From Ulvibacterium marinum (GTDB lineage: Bacteria; Bacteroidota; Bacteroidia; Flavobacteriales; Flavobacteriaceae): a DNA stretch of 64,000 bases. Location: positions 124,001 to 188,000 of the forward strand of contig NZ_RBCJ01000005.1 in NCBI RefSeq assembly GCF_003626755.1, read 5' to 3'. Below, in pieces: positions 55,595-64,000 of the stretch. The notes below the pieces were generated by a model that worked only from the letters and a program-made list of their open reading frames with translations, did not search any database and was not told where the DNA came from. Numbering within the stretch: the stretch's first letter is position 1; each line of letters starts with the position of its first letter. Made by a program: the position numbers and the translations under genes.

Positions 55595-56800
55595 TCATGT
55601 AATCTTTTCAATGCTGATAACATTTTCTGAAACCAAATTTTCAATATCTCCTTGGCTATACCCTATTTCCATTAGAATTTCTGTACCATGTTCTCCGATA
55701 AGCGGAGACGAACGCTTGATATGCCCAGGAGTCTCGCTCATGGTAAAGGGAACATTGGTCACTTTTACCTTTCCAGCCTTTGGATGGTCTACCTTGATAA
55801 AAGTATCGTTATGGATGACTTGAGGGTCTTTTTCTACATCTTTTTGGTCATTTACCTTGGCTACCCAAAGATCCAAGCCCAACATGATCTCCAACCATTC
55901 GTCCGTGGTTTTAGTGACGGTAATAGCTTCTACAATACCATGGATTTTATCCCGATCATCAAAAAGTACCTGGGGGTCATTGTACCGCATTAATGATTGG
56001 TCTCCCAAGGCTTCTACCAATTTAGGCCAAGGACTCATGGCAATGGTGAGGTACCCATCACTAGTTTCATACATACCGAAGGGAGCCCCATTACCCGGAT
56101 GCCCTATTTTGGATTCTGGGCGCTCAAAAGTCTGTCCTAAATTCTGAATGGTAAAATAGTCCTGCATCTGAAAGGCAATGGCCGAGGACAATAGATTGGT
56201 CTTTATTTGCTGGCCTTTACCTGTCCTTTCACGATAATACAATGCGGCAAGGATAGCATAGACGGAGTTGAGCCCGTTTACTTGGTCGCACAGGGCCGTA
56301 CCTATGGCCACAGGCCCATCGGAGTTTTTGCCGCTTGTCATAATGGCACCGCTCACGCTCTGTACCAACAAGTCCTGCCCTGGGCGGGTCAGATAAGGCC
56401 CATCATCTCCCCAACCACTGGCGGAACAATAAATGATACGTGAGTTAATCTTTTTTAAATCCTCATAGCCATAACCCAAGCGCTCCATCACCCCTGGGCG
56501 AAAATTCTCTACCAGAACATCTGCTTCTTTGGCCAGTTTGTAAATGATTTCTTTGCCTTGAGGGGATTTTATATCTATCGCCAATGAACGTTTGTTTCTA
56601 TTCCAGGCCATAAAGCAAGGCGATTCATCACCTGCGATCCACTGATTAAAAAAGGTCATGCCGCGATAGATATCGCCACTACCATTTCTTTCAATCTTAA
56701 TAACATCGGCACCCAAATCACCCATCATCTGAGTAGCAAAAGGGCCCTGTAACAATTGTGAAAAGTCCAATACTTTTACACCTTCCAATGCTTGTTGCAT
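55595..56800 (-). CDS. CaiB/BaiF family III CoA-transferase (copy 1)
   Basis: Protein of 401 residues of the family III CoA-transferases. Signature parts: LDFSQLLQGPFATQMMGDLG, ADVIKIERNG, NRNKRSLAIDIK, LVENFRPGVMERLGYGYEDL and RPGQDLLVQSVSGA. The likely catalytic Asp is D172 in ALCDQVNGLNSV, the place where formyl-CoA transferase has its Asp169. It moves CoA between two carboxylic acids in the cytosol. Its ATG overlaps the stop of the SDR gene by one base (TAATG). A second family member lies 3.3 kb upstream, so a donor/acceptor pair or a two-step route is possible. The acid is unknown. Confidence 0.9.
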   Translation of the reverse strand: MQQALEGVKVLDFSQLLQGPFATQMMGDLGADVIKIERNGSGDIYRGMTFFNQWIAGDESPCFMAWNRNKRSLAIDIKSPQGKEIIYKLAKEADVLVENFRPGVMERLGYGYEDLKKINSRIIYCSASGWGDDGPYLTRPGQDLLVQSVSGAIMTSGKNSDGPVAIGTALCDQVNGLNSVYAILAALYYRERTGKGQQIKTNLLSSAIAFQMQDYFTIQNLGQTFERPESKIGHPGNGAPFGMYETSDGYLTIAMSPWPKLVEALGDQSLMRYNDPQVLFDDRDKIHGIVEAITVTKTTDEWLEIMLGLDLWVAKVNDQKDVEKDPQVIHNDTFIKVDHPKAGKVKVTNVPFTMSETPGHIKRSSPLIGEHGTEILMEIGYSQGDIENLVSENVISIEKIT

Positions 56801-57591
56801 TACTTCTTGTTTTTTGTTTTATCTATATATCTGGGAAGACTGGTCAATCCCCCATCTACTTTAATATCTTCTCCCGTAATAAATTTGGCCTCATCGGATG
56901 CCAAAAAAACAGCGGTCATCGCTACTTCATCGGCTTCACCCATACGTAGCATGGCGGCCTGGCCAATACTACCTTCCAAAAAACCCTGTCCTTCCTGTGC
57001 AATTCTTTTTTCGTTCAAAGGGGTAAGTATGGCTCCAGGGGAAATGGTATTAAAGCGTACATTCTCGTGTCCAAATTGTCCGGCCAGTTGATTGCTCATG
57101 GAAAGAATGGCGCCTTTAGCCGCAGCATAGGCCGTCCAGTCATCCCAGCTTCGAAAAGCCTGTGCCGATGATAGGGTGATAACACTTCCGGATCGTTGTT
57201 GCAGCATATGGGGCAATACTGCCTTTATCCCTCGAAAAACACTTTTTAAGTTGATATTCATCACCTTGTCCCAGTCCGACTCGGGCATCTCCCGAATATC
57301 CCCCGATATGGCCACTGCCGCATTGTTTACCAAAATATCGATCCTTTCAAATTCCGCTATGGTCTTCTGAACAACTGTTTGTACGTCCTCGGTAACGCCT
57401 ACATCACAAAGATGGCTTCTGATCACAGCATCATTAATACTCAATTTCCTAGCTTCCTCATCACATTTATCACCGTTGATATCACACATGACCACCGTTG
57501 CCCCTTCAGAACTAAAAGCCCTGCTTATGGCCAATCCAATACCATCGGCTGCCCCGGTTACAATAGCTACCTTATCCTTAAGACGATCCAT
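56800..57591 (-). CDS. Short-chain dehydrogenase/reductase
   Basis: Protein of 263 residues of the classical SDR family: cofactor motif TGAADGIGLAIS (about 12-23), an Asp after the second strand (VVMCDINGD) favouring NAD(H), NNAAVA, catalytic Ser in VITLSSAQAF and YAAAKGA with Tyr and Lys, and FITGEDIKVDGGLTSLP near the end. It oxidises or reduces a hydroxyl or keto group in the cytosol. It lies one base after the MFS transporter gene and overlaps the CoA-transferase gene by one base, so it is part of this operon. The substrate is not readable. Confidence 0.9.
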   Translation of the reverse strand: MDRLKDKVAIVTGAADGIGLAISRAFSSEGATVVMCDINGDKCDEEARKLSINDAVIRSHLCDVGVTEDVQTVVQKTIAEFERIDILVNNAAVAISGDIREMPESDWDKVMNINLKSVFRGIKAVLPHMLQQRSGSVITLSSAQAFRSWDDWTAYAAAKGAILSMSNQLAGQFGHENVRFNTISPGAILTPLNEKRIAQEGQGFLEGSIGQAAMLRMGEADEVAMTAVFLASDEAKFITGEDIKVDGGLTSLPRYIDKTKNKK

Positions 57592-57592
57592 A

Positions 57593-58972
57593 TTATCCCT
57601 TTTTTGTTAACCAGTAATTCTCTATTTCCTCCAAGGTCTTTCCCTTGGTTTCTGGAAGAACTTTTACGGCCAAGTAAACTGCTGGAATCATGCAGGCTGC
57701 AAAAAACCAAAACGTACCATGGGGCTTCAGGTTTTCCAAAAACCAAGGCGTCATCTGCCCAACAAAAGTAGTACCTACCCATACCGCCATAGTAGCCACG
57801 GACATTGCCGCACCACGAATTTTCAACGGATATATTTCCGAAAGGAGCACCCATACTACCGGACCAAAAGAGAAAGCAAAACAGGCAATGAAAGTAAGTA
57901 TGAATGTCATTAAGATATACGTATTATTTACCTCAAAATAGAACAACAGGCCAACTACAACCAGTGAAATCATTATTCCTATTATACCATACGTGAGCAA
58001 AGGTTTTCGCCCTAAATCATCAATCTTCCAAAGGGCAACAAAAGTGAACAAGACATTAACGATTCCAATTACCACTTGGCCGCCAAGGGCCTCACCCAAC
58101 TGCAGACCACCCTCTTCCAGGATTTTTGGTCCGTAGTATATAATGGCATTGATTCCACTTACTTGACTTAGGAGTGCCAATGAAATTCCGATAATCATCG
58201 CCAGTTTAAAGGGCCCCGAAAAAACAGCTTTAATCCCGCCAGACTCCTTGGACAGCACGTCTTCAACATTTTGTATTTCGATATCGGCCTCTTCTTTCGT
58301 CACGAATCGCAATAAAATGCTTTTGGCCTGTTCCCTTTTCCCTTTCATGGTAAGCCAACGCGGGCTTTTGGGTATGGAGAAAAGTAATAAAAGGAAAAGG
58401 GTAGCGGGAATGGTTTCGCTACCTAGCATTGCTCGCCAAACCTCGGCGACAAATATTTTCTGGGTCATTCCTGAAGTAGACGCTAAGCTCTCCGACGTCG
58501 AAAGTGATAGCAAATATGCATTAGCAAAATAGGCCACTAGAATACCAAAGGTAATGGCCAGTTGATATAAAGCAACCAACCTTCCTCTTTTCTTGGCGGG
58601 AGCTATCTCGGAGATATATAAGGGTGACAACATAGAAGCAATACCTACACCTATGCCACCAAGAATTCTATAGATTACCAAGCTAATGAAAGAACCCGAT
58701 ACCGCACAGCCAATCGCCGAAAGAGCGAAAAATATCCCTGACATAATCAATATATTCTTTCGGCCGAATTTGTCGCTAAGAATACCCGCAACGGAAACCC
58801 CTAAAATGGTGCCGACAAGCGCTGAGCTTACATACCAGCCTTCTAAAACCGTATTGAGTTCAAATTGTGTTTTTACAAAACCGATAGTCCCGGAAATAAT
58901 AGCCGTATCATATCCGAATAAAAAGCCTCCAAGCGCGGCGATTACAGCTAAAAAAGTAACATTGTTTTTCAT
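57593..58972 (-). CDS. MFS sugar porter
   Basis: Protein of 459 residues with 12 predicted membrane segments. Sugar-porter signatures are present: GGFLFGYDTAIISG, DKFGRKNILI, RILGGIGVGIASMLSPLYISE, SGINAIIYYGPKI, DLGRKPLLTYG and PETKGKTLEEIE. It probably brings a sugar or sugar acid across the inner membrane by proton symport. It follows the mannonate-dehydratase-like gene by 44 bases and precedes the SDR by one base, which suggests that its substrate feeds these enzymes. Confidence 0.92.
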   Translation of the reverse strand: MKNNVTFLAVIAALGGFLFGYDTAIISGTIGFVKTQFELNTVLEGWYVSSALVGTILGVSVAGILSDKFGRKNILIMSGIFFALSAIGCAVSGSFISLVIYRILGGIGVGIASMLSPLYISEIAPAKKRGRLVALYQLAITFGILVAYFANAYLLSLSTSESLASTSGMTQKIFVAEVWRAMLGSETIPATLFLLLLFSIPKSPRWLTMKGKREQAKSILLRFVTKEEADIEIQNVEDVLSKESGGIKAVFSGPFKLAMIIGISLALLSQVSGINAIIYYGPKILEEGGLQLGEALGGQVVIGIVNVLFTFVALWKIDDLGRKPLLTYGIIGIMISLVVVGLLFYFEVNNTYILMTFILTFIACFAFSFGPVVWVLLSEIYPLKIRGAAMSVATMAVWVGTTFVGQMTPWFLENLKPHGTFWFFAACMIPAVYLAVKVLPETKGKTLEEIENYWLTKKG

Positions 58973-59016
58973 AATTGGAATTTGTTTTTGGTTATGTATT
59001 GGTTTTCACAAATTGC

Positions 59017-60075
59017 TTATTCCAATAATGAGATGGCTGCCTTCATATAGCCCATAGCATAGGCCATACCGGCATACCATGGTGCATCACAGGTCATTTG
59101 TGGTGTATGGTCCGGAATTAAAACCCCATCGAAGTTGTTTTTCTTTAGGATCTTTAAAATTTTGAACATATCGATATCGCCCTCGTCAACGAAAACCTCC
59201 TTATAGTGAGGTACTTTGCCTACGATATTTCTAAAATGGATATAACTGATTTTACCTTGCTTACTATATATGTCGGTCGCATCATACACATTACCCTCTG
59301 TCATTTCAGCAATGGAGCCCAGGCAGAATTCCAAATTGTTCGATGGGCTCGGATTCATATCGATTAATTTTTGATACATATCGGGTTGATAGACCAGCCT
59401 TGGCGTATCCCGAACGTAAGGCATCGGTGGGTCGTCCGGATGCGCTGCCATTTTAACCCCAGCTTCTTCCGCAACGGGTAAAATTTCATCCAAGAAATAC
59501 TGTAAACGGTTCCAAAGCTCATCATGGTCAATTTTGGGTACGGTACCTTCCGCTACATTTTCGTCATACACCATATTCCAGACCATGCCATTAGGTATCG
59601 GGGTGTCATCTCCACCCTCCATACCTACGGAAATGGCTCCTCCCCTTGCGTACGGACCTTGGGTTCTTGCAGCTACTCCCGCCATAGAAAAATTATATCC
59701 AAAAGTAGGGATACCTGCCTGGCCAACATTACGAATCAACTGTTTTAGATTTGCCATTTGCAGCTCTTTTTGAGGGCCGTCCAGCAGAATATCGTACCAA
59801 TGAGCCGGGTCAAAATTTTCTATGGCCTCCAATTCCAACCCGTGGTCGTTGATTTCTTTTTTGATGGCCATCAACTCTTCCAATGACCAAATTTCACTAG
59901 GATTTCCGGCCCTTCCCCAACCTTCCTTACCACCGATGGGTTGATCCGAATTTTCTTTATTATGTCCAAAATAGTCCACCAAATGAATCACTAAATGGGT
60001 GGCACCACATTGCTTTGCGAATTGATAATGCTCCGTATTGAGCATATGTCTGTATAGACCGAATCCTAGTTTCAC
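59017..60075 (-). CDS. Mannonate dehydratase-like TIM-barrel protein
   Basis: Protein of 352 residues of the UxuA type. Family motifs are seen: AAHPDDPPMPYVRDTPRLV, NLEFCLGSIAEM, ISYIHFRNIVGKVPHYKEVF, DEGDIDMFKIL, LIPDHTPQM and MAYAMGYMKAAI. UxuA dehydrates D-mannonate to 2-keto-3-deoxygluconate with a divalent metal. No kduD, kdgK or kdgA genes are near and two CoA-transferases flank it, so a related sugar acid may be the true substrate. The start is a GTG at 60075 that overlaps the TAG stop of the preceding CoA-transferase (TAGTG), which implies translational coupling. Confidence 0.82.
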   Translation of the reverse strand: MKLGFGLYRHMLNTEHYQFAKQCGATHLVIHLVDYFGHNKENSDQPIGGKEGWGRAGNPSEIWSLEELMAIKKEINDHGLELEAIENFDPAHWYDILLDGPQKELQMANLKQLIRNVGQAGIPTFGYNFSMAGVAARTQGPYARGGAISVGMEGGDDTPIPNGMVWNMVYDENVAEGTVPKIDHDELWNRLQYFLDEILPVAEEAGVKMAAHPDDPPMPYVRDTPRLVYQPDMYQKLIDMNPSPSNNLEFCLGSIAEMTEGNVYDATDIYSKQGKISYIHFRNIVGKVPHYKEVFVDEGDIDMFKILKILKKNNFDGVLIPDHTPQMTCDAPWYAGMAYAMGYMKAAISLLE

Positions 60076-61277
60076 TATTCTTTATTTTCAGTTATTAATG
60101 CATTTTTTTCATCATCGCCATAATCGCAAAACTCTTCGAGTATTTCTTTGGCATCTTCATTTAAGAGAGGTGCAGATTTGTAAATCTTTTGGGGTGTATC
60201 ACTAAACCAAACCGGAAAGCCTGTTGTTTTGACCTTGCCAACCCTGGGATGGTCAATTTCAATAATCATTTGATTGTGCTCGATTTGCGGATCTTTGACC
60301 ATTTCATCAAAGGTATTTACTTGTGAGCACCATATATCTTCCCTCAAAAGAATTTCTAGCCATTCGTCCGTAGTTTTGGACTTGAAAACAGCATCAAAGG
60401 CAAAGCGAATTTCGTCCCTGCTTTCCATAATGTTGTTCGATGCAAATTCTTCTGTAGCATACTTCTCTAAACCAATGACCTGTGCCAGTTTTTGTACAGA
60501 ATTCATTCCAATGGCCACATAGCCGTCTTTGGTATTGTATAGTCCGTAGGGTGCCCCAAGCCAAGGGTTGGGAATGCCACTTTTGCTCCGCTCGGGATTC
60601 TCGCCTTTATGTAAATAAGCGGTGACTTCTTGAGTATGAAAACCTACCACAGAGTTCAATAGGTTAGCCTCTATTTTTTGGCCCTTTCCCGTTTGGGAGC
60701 GCGAATGAATTGCCGCTAAAACGGATTGATTAATGAATAGACTCGTTAATAGATCCGCCTGACCCACAGCAGTAACCACCGGCATTTGACCTTTTACCCC
60801 ATTCAACGCTGACCCTCCACCAATAGATTGTGCCAATAAATCCTGACCTGGTCTATGCAAATAAGGACCTGAGGAACCATAACCCGAACTGGAACAATAC
60901 ACCAATCCAGGATTCAATTTTTTCATGTCCTGATAGCCCAACCCAAGTCTTTCCATTACCCCTGGGCGAAAATTTTCGACCAAAATATCTGCCTTGGCAA
61001 TGATATCAATTGCTACTTTATTGCCTTTTGGGTCTTTTAGATCTAAAGCAATGCTACGCTTATTTCGATTGAAACTTAAAAAAGAAATACTTTCACCGTT
61101 CGGGTAAAGGTTGCCATAGGAATAATGCCGCATCCAATCACCTTTCACGGGTTCAATTTTGATGATATCGGCACCCATGTCGCCCAACATCTGTGTAGCC
61201 CAAGGGCCTTGTGCCAATTGTGTGAAATCCGCAACGACCAACCCGTTTAAAGGGCCTTCTTTTTCCCTGCTCTCCAT
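60075..61277 (-). CDS. CaiB/BaiF family III CoA-transferase (copy 2)
   Basis: Protein of 400 residues, clearly a paralogue of the product of 55595-56800: VADFTQLAQGPWATQMLGDMG, ADIIKIEPVKGDW, NRNKRSIALDLKD, LVENFRPGVMERLGLGYQDM and RPGQDLLAQSIGGG. The catalytic Asp candidate is D175 in VGQADLLTSLF. It transfers CoA between carboxylates in the cytosol. Compared with copy 1 the stretch before the active site differs (HYSYGNLYPNGESISF), which suggests a different acid. It is separated from the lactonase gene by 76 bases and is translationally coupled to the mannonate-dehydratase-like gene. Confidence 0.9.
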   Translation of the reverse strand: MESREKEGPLNGLVVADFTQLAQGPWATQMLGDMGADIIKIEPVKGDWMRHYSYGNLYPNGESISFLSFNRNKRSIALDLKDPKGNKVAIDIIAKADILVENFRPGVMERLGLGYQDMKKLNPGLVYCSSSGYGSSGPYLHRPGQDLLAQSIGGGSALNGVKGQMPVVTAVGQADLLTSLFINQSVLAAIHSRSQTGKGQKIEANLLNSVVGFHTQEVTAYLHKGENPERSKSGIPNPWLGAPYGLYNTKDGYVAIGMNSVQKLAQVIGLEKYATEEFASNNIMESRDEIRFAFDAVFKSKTTDEWLEILLREDIWCSQVNTFDEMVKDPQIEHNQMIIEIDHPRVGKVKTTGFPVWFSDTPQKIYKSAPLLNEDAKEILEEFCDYGDDEKNALITENKE

Positions 61278-61353
61278 TTTATACGAATATGCCGTTGGAC
61301 GACATCTTTGTTTCTATTTTAAAAATTTGCAAAAACCGTCCCACTACCCAGTT

Positions 61354-62400
61354 TTAATTTGGAAAAACAACACAAACCGGAGATAGAATTTCTTTGGTAC
61401 GATAGGCCTCTAACAGCTTTGCATCTTCCCGGATTTTGTAAACTACGGTATCGTGCGAATTTTGATGACAGGCAATCAACCATTGGCCATCAGGGGTTAT
61501 GTTGAATTCCCGTATTTCCTTTCCTTTTGTATATTGATAATCAATTAACTGTAATTTGTCATCAACAATACCAAAGATGGTTAGCGCATCTAGTTGTCTG
61601 TTGGCTACATACAGGTATTTTCCGTTAGGGTGTAGTCGAATTGCCGAAGCACTTGGAACTCCTTGATAATCCTCTGGTAAGGTGGAATAGGTTTTTATTT
61701 CTTCAAATGAACCCTCACTATTTTGTAATACTGATACGTTCCCCGTTAATTCATTAAGTGCGTAGGCCAAACTGCCCTCCATGTTAAAAACCATATGCCG
61801 CGGACCGCCTCCTTTGGAAACCTCACAATCCCTAGTTTCATTTGGAGTCAATTCCGTTCCTTCTAAATGATAGGCTTTTATCGTATCGATACCTAAATCG
61901 CAAACGTAAATATCCTTTTTGTTCGGGTGAATGGCTACTTGATGGGCGTGGGGTGCCTCTTGGCGCTCCTTATTTATACTGGAACCTTTGTGGTCATATC
62001 CTTTCTTGGCTTCCATCAGTTTTCCTGAAACGTCCAACGGAAACTGAATTACATTTCCGGTAGCATAACATGCTAATAAGATATTATTTTCGTGGATTAC
62101 CAGATGGCATGGATACCCCCCTGAAATCGATTGTTCGTTTAAAAACTCCAATGAAAAGTCAGTATTAATCCTATAGGCTCTCACCCTGGGATTCTCACTC
62201 TCGTCAAGTTCCGTAACACAATACAGAAATTTAACATCATCACTAATGGCCAAATAGCTCGGATTACGTGTCTTTTCTGTATGTAAGACAACTAATTTAC
62301 CTGTATCCGGGTTAAGTTGAACGGTGTAAATACCATGCCCTATACCTCCAAAACCGGGTACAATATATTCTGTATAACTACCTATAAAAAAGGTTAACAT
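61354..62400 (-). CDS. Lactonase-family seven-bladed beta-propeller protein
   Basis: About 348 residues from the ATG at 62400 (the frame opens at 62424); this start leaves ten bases after the enoyl-CoA hydratase stop. Motifs fit the 6-phosphogluconolactonase (YbhE/Pgl) type of propeller: FFIGSYTEY, GIYTVQLNPDTGKL, NPSYLAISDDVKFLY, APHAHQVAIHPNKKDIYVCDLG, GGGPRHMVFNMEGSLAYALNEL, SASAIRLHPNGKYLYVANR and REFNITPDGQWLIACHQNS. It may open a sugar lactone made by an SDR-type dehydrogenase of this cluster. There is no signal peptide, so it should be cytosolic. The precise lactone is inferred only. Confidence 0.85.
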   Translation of the reverse strand: MLTFFIGSYTEYIVPGFGGIGHGIYTVQLNPDTGKLVVLHTEKTRNPSYLAISDDVKFLYCVTELDESENPRVRAYRINTDFSLEFLNEQSISGGYPCHLVIHENNILLACYATGNVIQFPLDVSGKLMEAKKGYDHKGSSINKERQEAPHAHQVAIHPNKKDIYVCDLGIDTIKAYHLEGTELTPNETRDCEVSKGGGPRHMVFNMEGSLAYALNELTGNVSVLQNSEGSFEEIKTYSTLPEDYQGVPSASAIRLHPNGKYLYVANRQLDALTIFGIVDDKLQLIDYQYTKGKEIREFNITPDGQWLIACHQNSHDTVVYKIREDAKLLEAYRTKEILSPVCVVFPN

Positions 62401-62410
62401 AGCGGTTCCT

Positions 62411-63178
62411 TTATGATTTATCAATAAAGTCTTGAATGGCCTTTTTGGCTTCCTTACTGTAAAAAAGCTCGGTTACCGCTTGACCTTCTTCCTCAATTTT
62501 TTGACTAAAAGGAATTGGGGAAAGACTTAAATGTGCCAATCTTTTCAATTGTTGGATCGCTCCTGATGGTCTTCGGGTCAGTTTTCCTGCAAAGCGTAAA
62601 ACTTCGGTATCAAATTCTTCATCCTTATATACATGATTTACGATGCCCCAATCAAAAAGTGCCGACGCACTGTATTGACCACCTGTAAACAACATTTCCT
62701 TGGTCCGGTTAATTCCTATTCTTTGAATTAAACGTTGGGTACCACCTCCACCGGGAACCAGACTCAAAAAAACTTCCGGCAAGCCCATTTTCGCAACTTC
62801 GGAGGCCAATATCATATCACAGGAGAGTGCTATTTCGAAGCCTCCCCCCAATGCAAATCCATTAACTGCAGCTATCCATGGTTTCGGGGCATGTTCTATG
62901 GTTTCATACAATTGTATTCCTCTATCTTGGAAGGCTTTGAACTGCTCCGGAGTCTGACTGCCATATTCCTTTATGTCGGCACCTGCCATGAATGCCCTTC
63001 CGGCACCTGTGATTACCGCTACCATTGCCTTGTCGTTCGTATTTATTTCCTCAATACCGGCAATGATTTCATCCATCATTTCCCGATTCATGGCATTGAG
63101 TTGATCAGGCCTGTTGAAGCTTAACACGGCAATGCTATCCTTTATTTGTATCGTAATATTTTTGTAGGTACCATTCAT
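62411..63178 (-). CDS. Enoyl-CoA hydratase/isomerase family protein
   Basis: 255 residues from the ATG at 63178, which lies one base after the stop of the upstream gene (TGATATG); the longer frame begins with a TTG at 63187. The crotonase fold is shown by GAGRAFMAGADIKEYG (oxyanion loop), VNGFALGGGFEIALSCDMI and GLPEVFLSLVPGGGGTQRL; both usual catalytic Glu positions are present (in GGGFEIA and LPEVF). It adds water to an enoyl-CoA or isomerises it in the cytosol. With two CoA-transferases in the same cluster it supports a CoA-thioester route for an imported acid. No acyl-CoA dehydrogenase or thiolase is visible. Confidence 0.92.
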   Translation of the reverse strand: MNGTYKNITIQIKDSIAVLSFNRPDQLNAMNREMMDEIIAGIEEINTNDKAMVAVITGAGRAFMAGADIKEYGSQTPEQFKAFQDRGIQLYETIEHAPKPWIAAVNGFALGGGFEIALSCDMILASEVAKMGLPEVFLSLVPGGGGTQRLIQRIGINRTKEMLFTGGQYSASALFDWGIVNHVYKDEEFDTEVLRFAGKLTRRPSGAIQQLKRLAHLSLSPIPFSQKIEEEGQAVTELFYSKEAKKAIQDFIDKS

Positions 63179-63179
63179 A

Positions 63180-64000
63180 TCAGACAATTGATTGGTATAA
63201 CTGATTCAAGTCTTTCATTACCTTGTGAGATGGACTATTTTTTACCAGATTGTTATGCAATAGCTCTGCCCCCTGTTCTTGAAATTCATTCCACCCCTTA
63301 TGTCGTGGGCGTACGTATGCTTTTTCCATCGTTGTTCGGGTCTCGTCAAAAAAATCATGACATAGTAAGTTATTGGTAGCACTCTCCCAAGCGATCAAAT
63401 TACCAGGCTGTCCTCCGTTCTGGGTATACATGTCTTCCTGTGTTTCTGCCCGTGCTACGTAATCCACATAAGCAACCGCCAAGTCCACATGTTTACATTT
63501 TGCGGAAACCGCTAATCCGACCCCTCCTAAAATGGTTGAAACGTCATTTGCAGGATTTGTAGGGCTATTGCTGAAATGTACAACATTTTTCGCGTAGCCC
63601 TCCCTGGAATAATTGGTATATCCAAATAAAAAGGGGGAATAAATAATTTCATCATTTGCTACCATATAATCCAAAATCTGAATGGGATTCCAGTTCAAGG
63701 ATTCGGGATGTAGGTGTTTCAAATGTGCTTTTAATTCGTCCCAGACCAGACCACCTAATTTTTCATCAATCCTTCGATTCTCGATAAAATCCTTCCCCCC
63801 ATCCTGTGCGCATAGTGTCAAAAATGTACACCACAAGTCAGTGGCACATAATGGCCATGCAATGGAATACCTTGTGGGGACCTCTTTGTAAAAGTCAAAC
63901 AACTTCTCACGTGTACCAGGAAGTTCGAGATGTAAGGTCGAAATCAAATCTCTTCTTGAGGCTGAGACCAAAGCAGCCGCATCGATGGGTAAGGCGTACA
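63180..64000 (-). CDS. Extracellular solute-binding-like protein, C-terminal part, cut by the window edge
   Basis: The frame is open to base 64000, so the N-terminus lies outside; about 273 residues are visible. At the edge the sequence reads YALPIDAAALVSASRRDL, a pattern typical of family 1 sugar-binding proteins of ABC systems. Later motifs such as SPFLFGYTNYSREG, LGGVGLAVSAKCKHVDLAVAYVDYV and NGGQPGNLIAWES fit the same fold. Family members bind sugars and hand them to an ABC permease, but no permease or ATPase gene is in the window. Its stop lies one base before the enoyl-CoA hydratase start. Whether it has a signal peptide cannot be seen. Confidence 0.75.
   Translation of the reverse strand, partial: YALPIDAAALVSASRRDLISTLHLELPGTREKLFDFYKEVPTRYSIAWPLCATDLWCTFLTLCAQDGGKDFIENRRIDEKLGGLVWDELKAHLKHLHPESLNWNPIQILDYMVANDEIIYSPFLFGYTNYSREGYAKNVVHFSNSPTNPANDVSTILGGVGLAVSAKCKHVDLAVAYVDYVARAETQEDMYTQNGGQPGNLIAWESATNNLLCHDFFDETRTTMEKAYVRPRHKGWNEFQEQGAELLHNNLVKNSPSHKVMKDLNQLYQSIV

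Noticed and set aside
1-64000. tRNA, rRNA, CRISPR arrays, insertion sequences, phage or defence genes
   Set aside because: No transposase, integrase, cas gene, short regular repeat array or cloverleaf-like stretch was noticed by eye. A covariance-model search was not possible, so small RNAs could have been missed.

Overview
The window looks like chromosomal DNA of a marine, gliding Bacteroidota bacterium, most likely a member of the Flavobacteriaceae. The evidence is a giant secreted protein with SprB-type repeats and a type IX secretion C-terminal signal, two SusC/SusD outer-membrane pairs whose SusC proteins carry STN domains next to ECF sigma/FecR genes, AT-rich intergenic DNA, and -7 boxes of the TAnnTTTG type. 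I see no rRNA, tRNA, CRISPR array, phage or insertion sequence.

Layout. (1) 1-13.6 kb, minus strand: a 4.1-kaa SprB-repeat surface protein and, six bases downstream, the start of a second close paralogue cut by the left edge. (2) 13.6-14.8 kb: the C-terminal stub of a molybdopterin-binding oxidoreductase gene (a pseudogene) and a small lipoprotein. (3) 15.0-20.7 kb, minus: a tight five-gene operon for 2-aminoethylphosphonate catabolism (phnA-phnY-phnW, a XRE/cupin regulator and an OPA-type transporter). (4) 21.0-29.9 kb, plus, divergent from it: ECF sigma, FecR, SusC, SusD and a LamG lipoprotein, ending in a clear terminator. (5) 52.6-30.3 kb, all minus: a class-III PLP enzyme resembling PbfA or ethanolamine-phosphate lyase, then ECF sigma, FecR, SusC, SusD, a PA14-bearing phosphodiesterase, a secreted MBL-fold protein, a purple-acid-phosphatase-like enzyme, a second phosphodiesterase, an ethanolamine-type permease, and then a glutamine-synthetase-like ligase, aldehyde dehydrogenase, iron alcohol dehydrogenase, class I amidotransferase and D-2-hydroxyacid dehydrogenase. 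(6) 64.0-52.9 kb, minus: a solute-binding-like protein (cut by the right edge), enoyl-CoA hydratase, lactonase, two CaiB-type CoA-transferases, a mannonate-dehydratase-like protein, a sugar-porter MFS, an SDR and a GH92 alpha-mannosidase.

How they may work together (inference). Regions 3 to 5 share one chemical theme, the aminoethyl group attached to phosphorus. Region 5 could capture aminoethyl-phosphate ligands at the surface, cut and dephosphorylate them in the periplasm, import ethanolamine and break it down by gamma-glutamylation (ligase, alcohol dehydrogenase, aldehyde dehydrogenase, amidase) to glutamate and glycine. Region 3 handles the C-P analogue 2-aminoethylphosphonate through transamination, oxidation and hydrolysis, and the PLP lyase of region 5 could feed in hydroxylated 2-aminoethylphosphonate or act on phosphoethanolamine. 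The two SusC proteins are clearly paralogous even in their barrel regions, which suggests related ligands. This combined surface-to-cytosol 'aminoethyl-phospho(n)ate utilisation' locus is the best candidate for an undescribed system here. Region 6 appears to be a separate CoA-thioester/sugar-acid route of unknown substrate.
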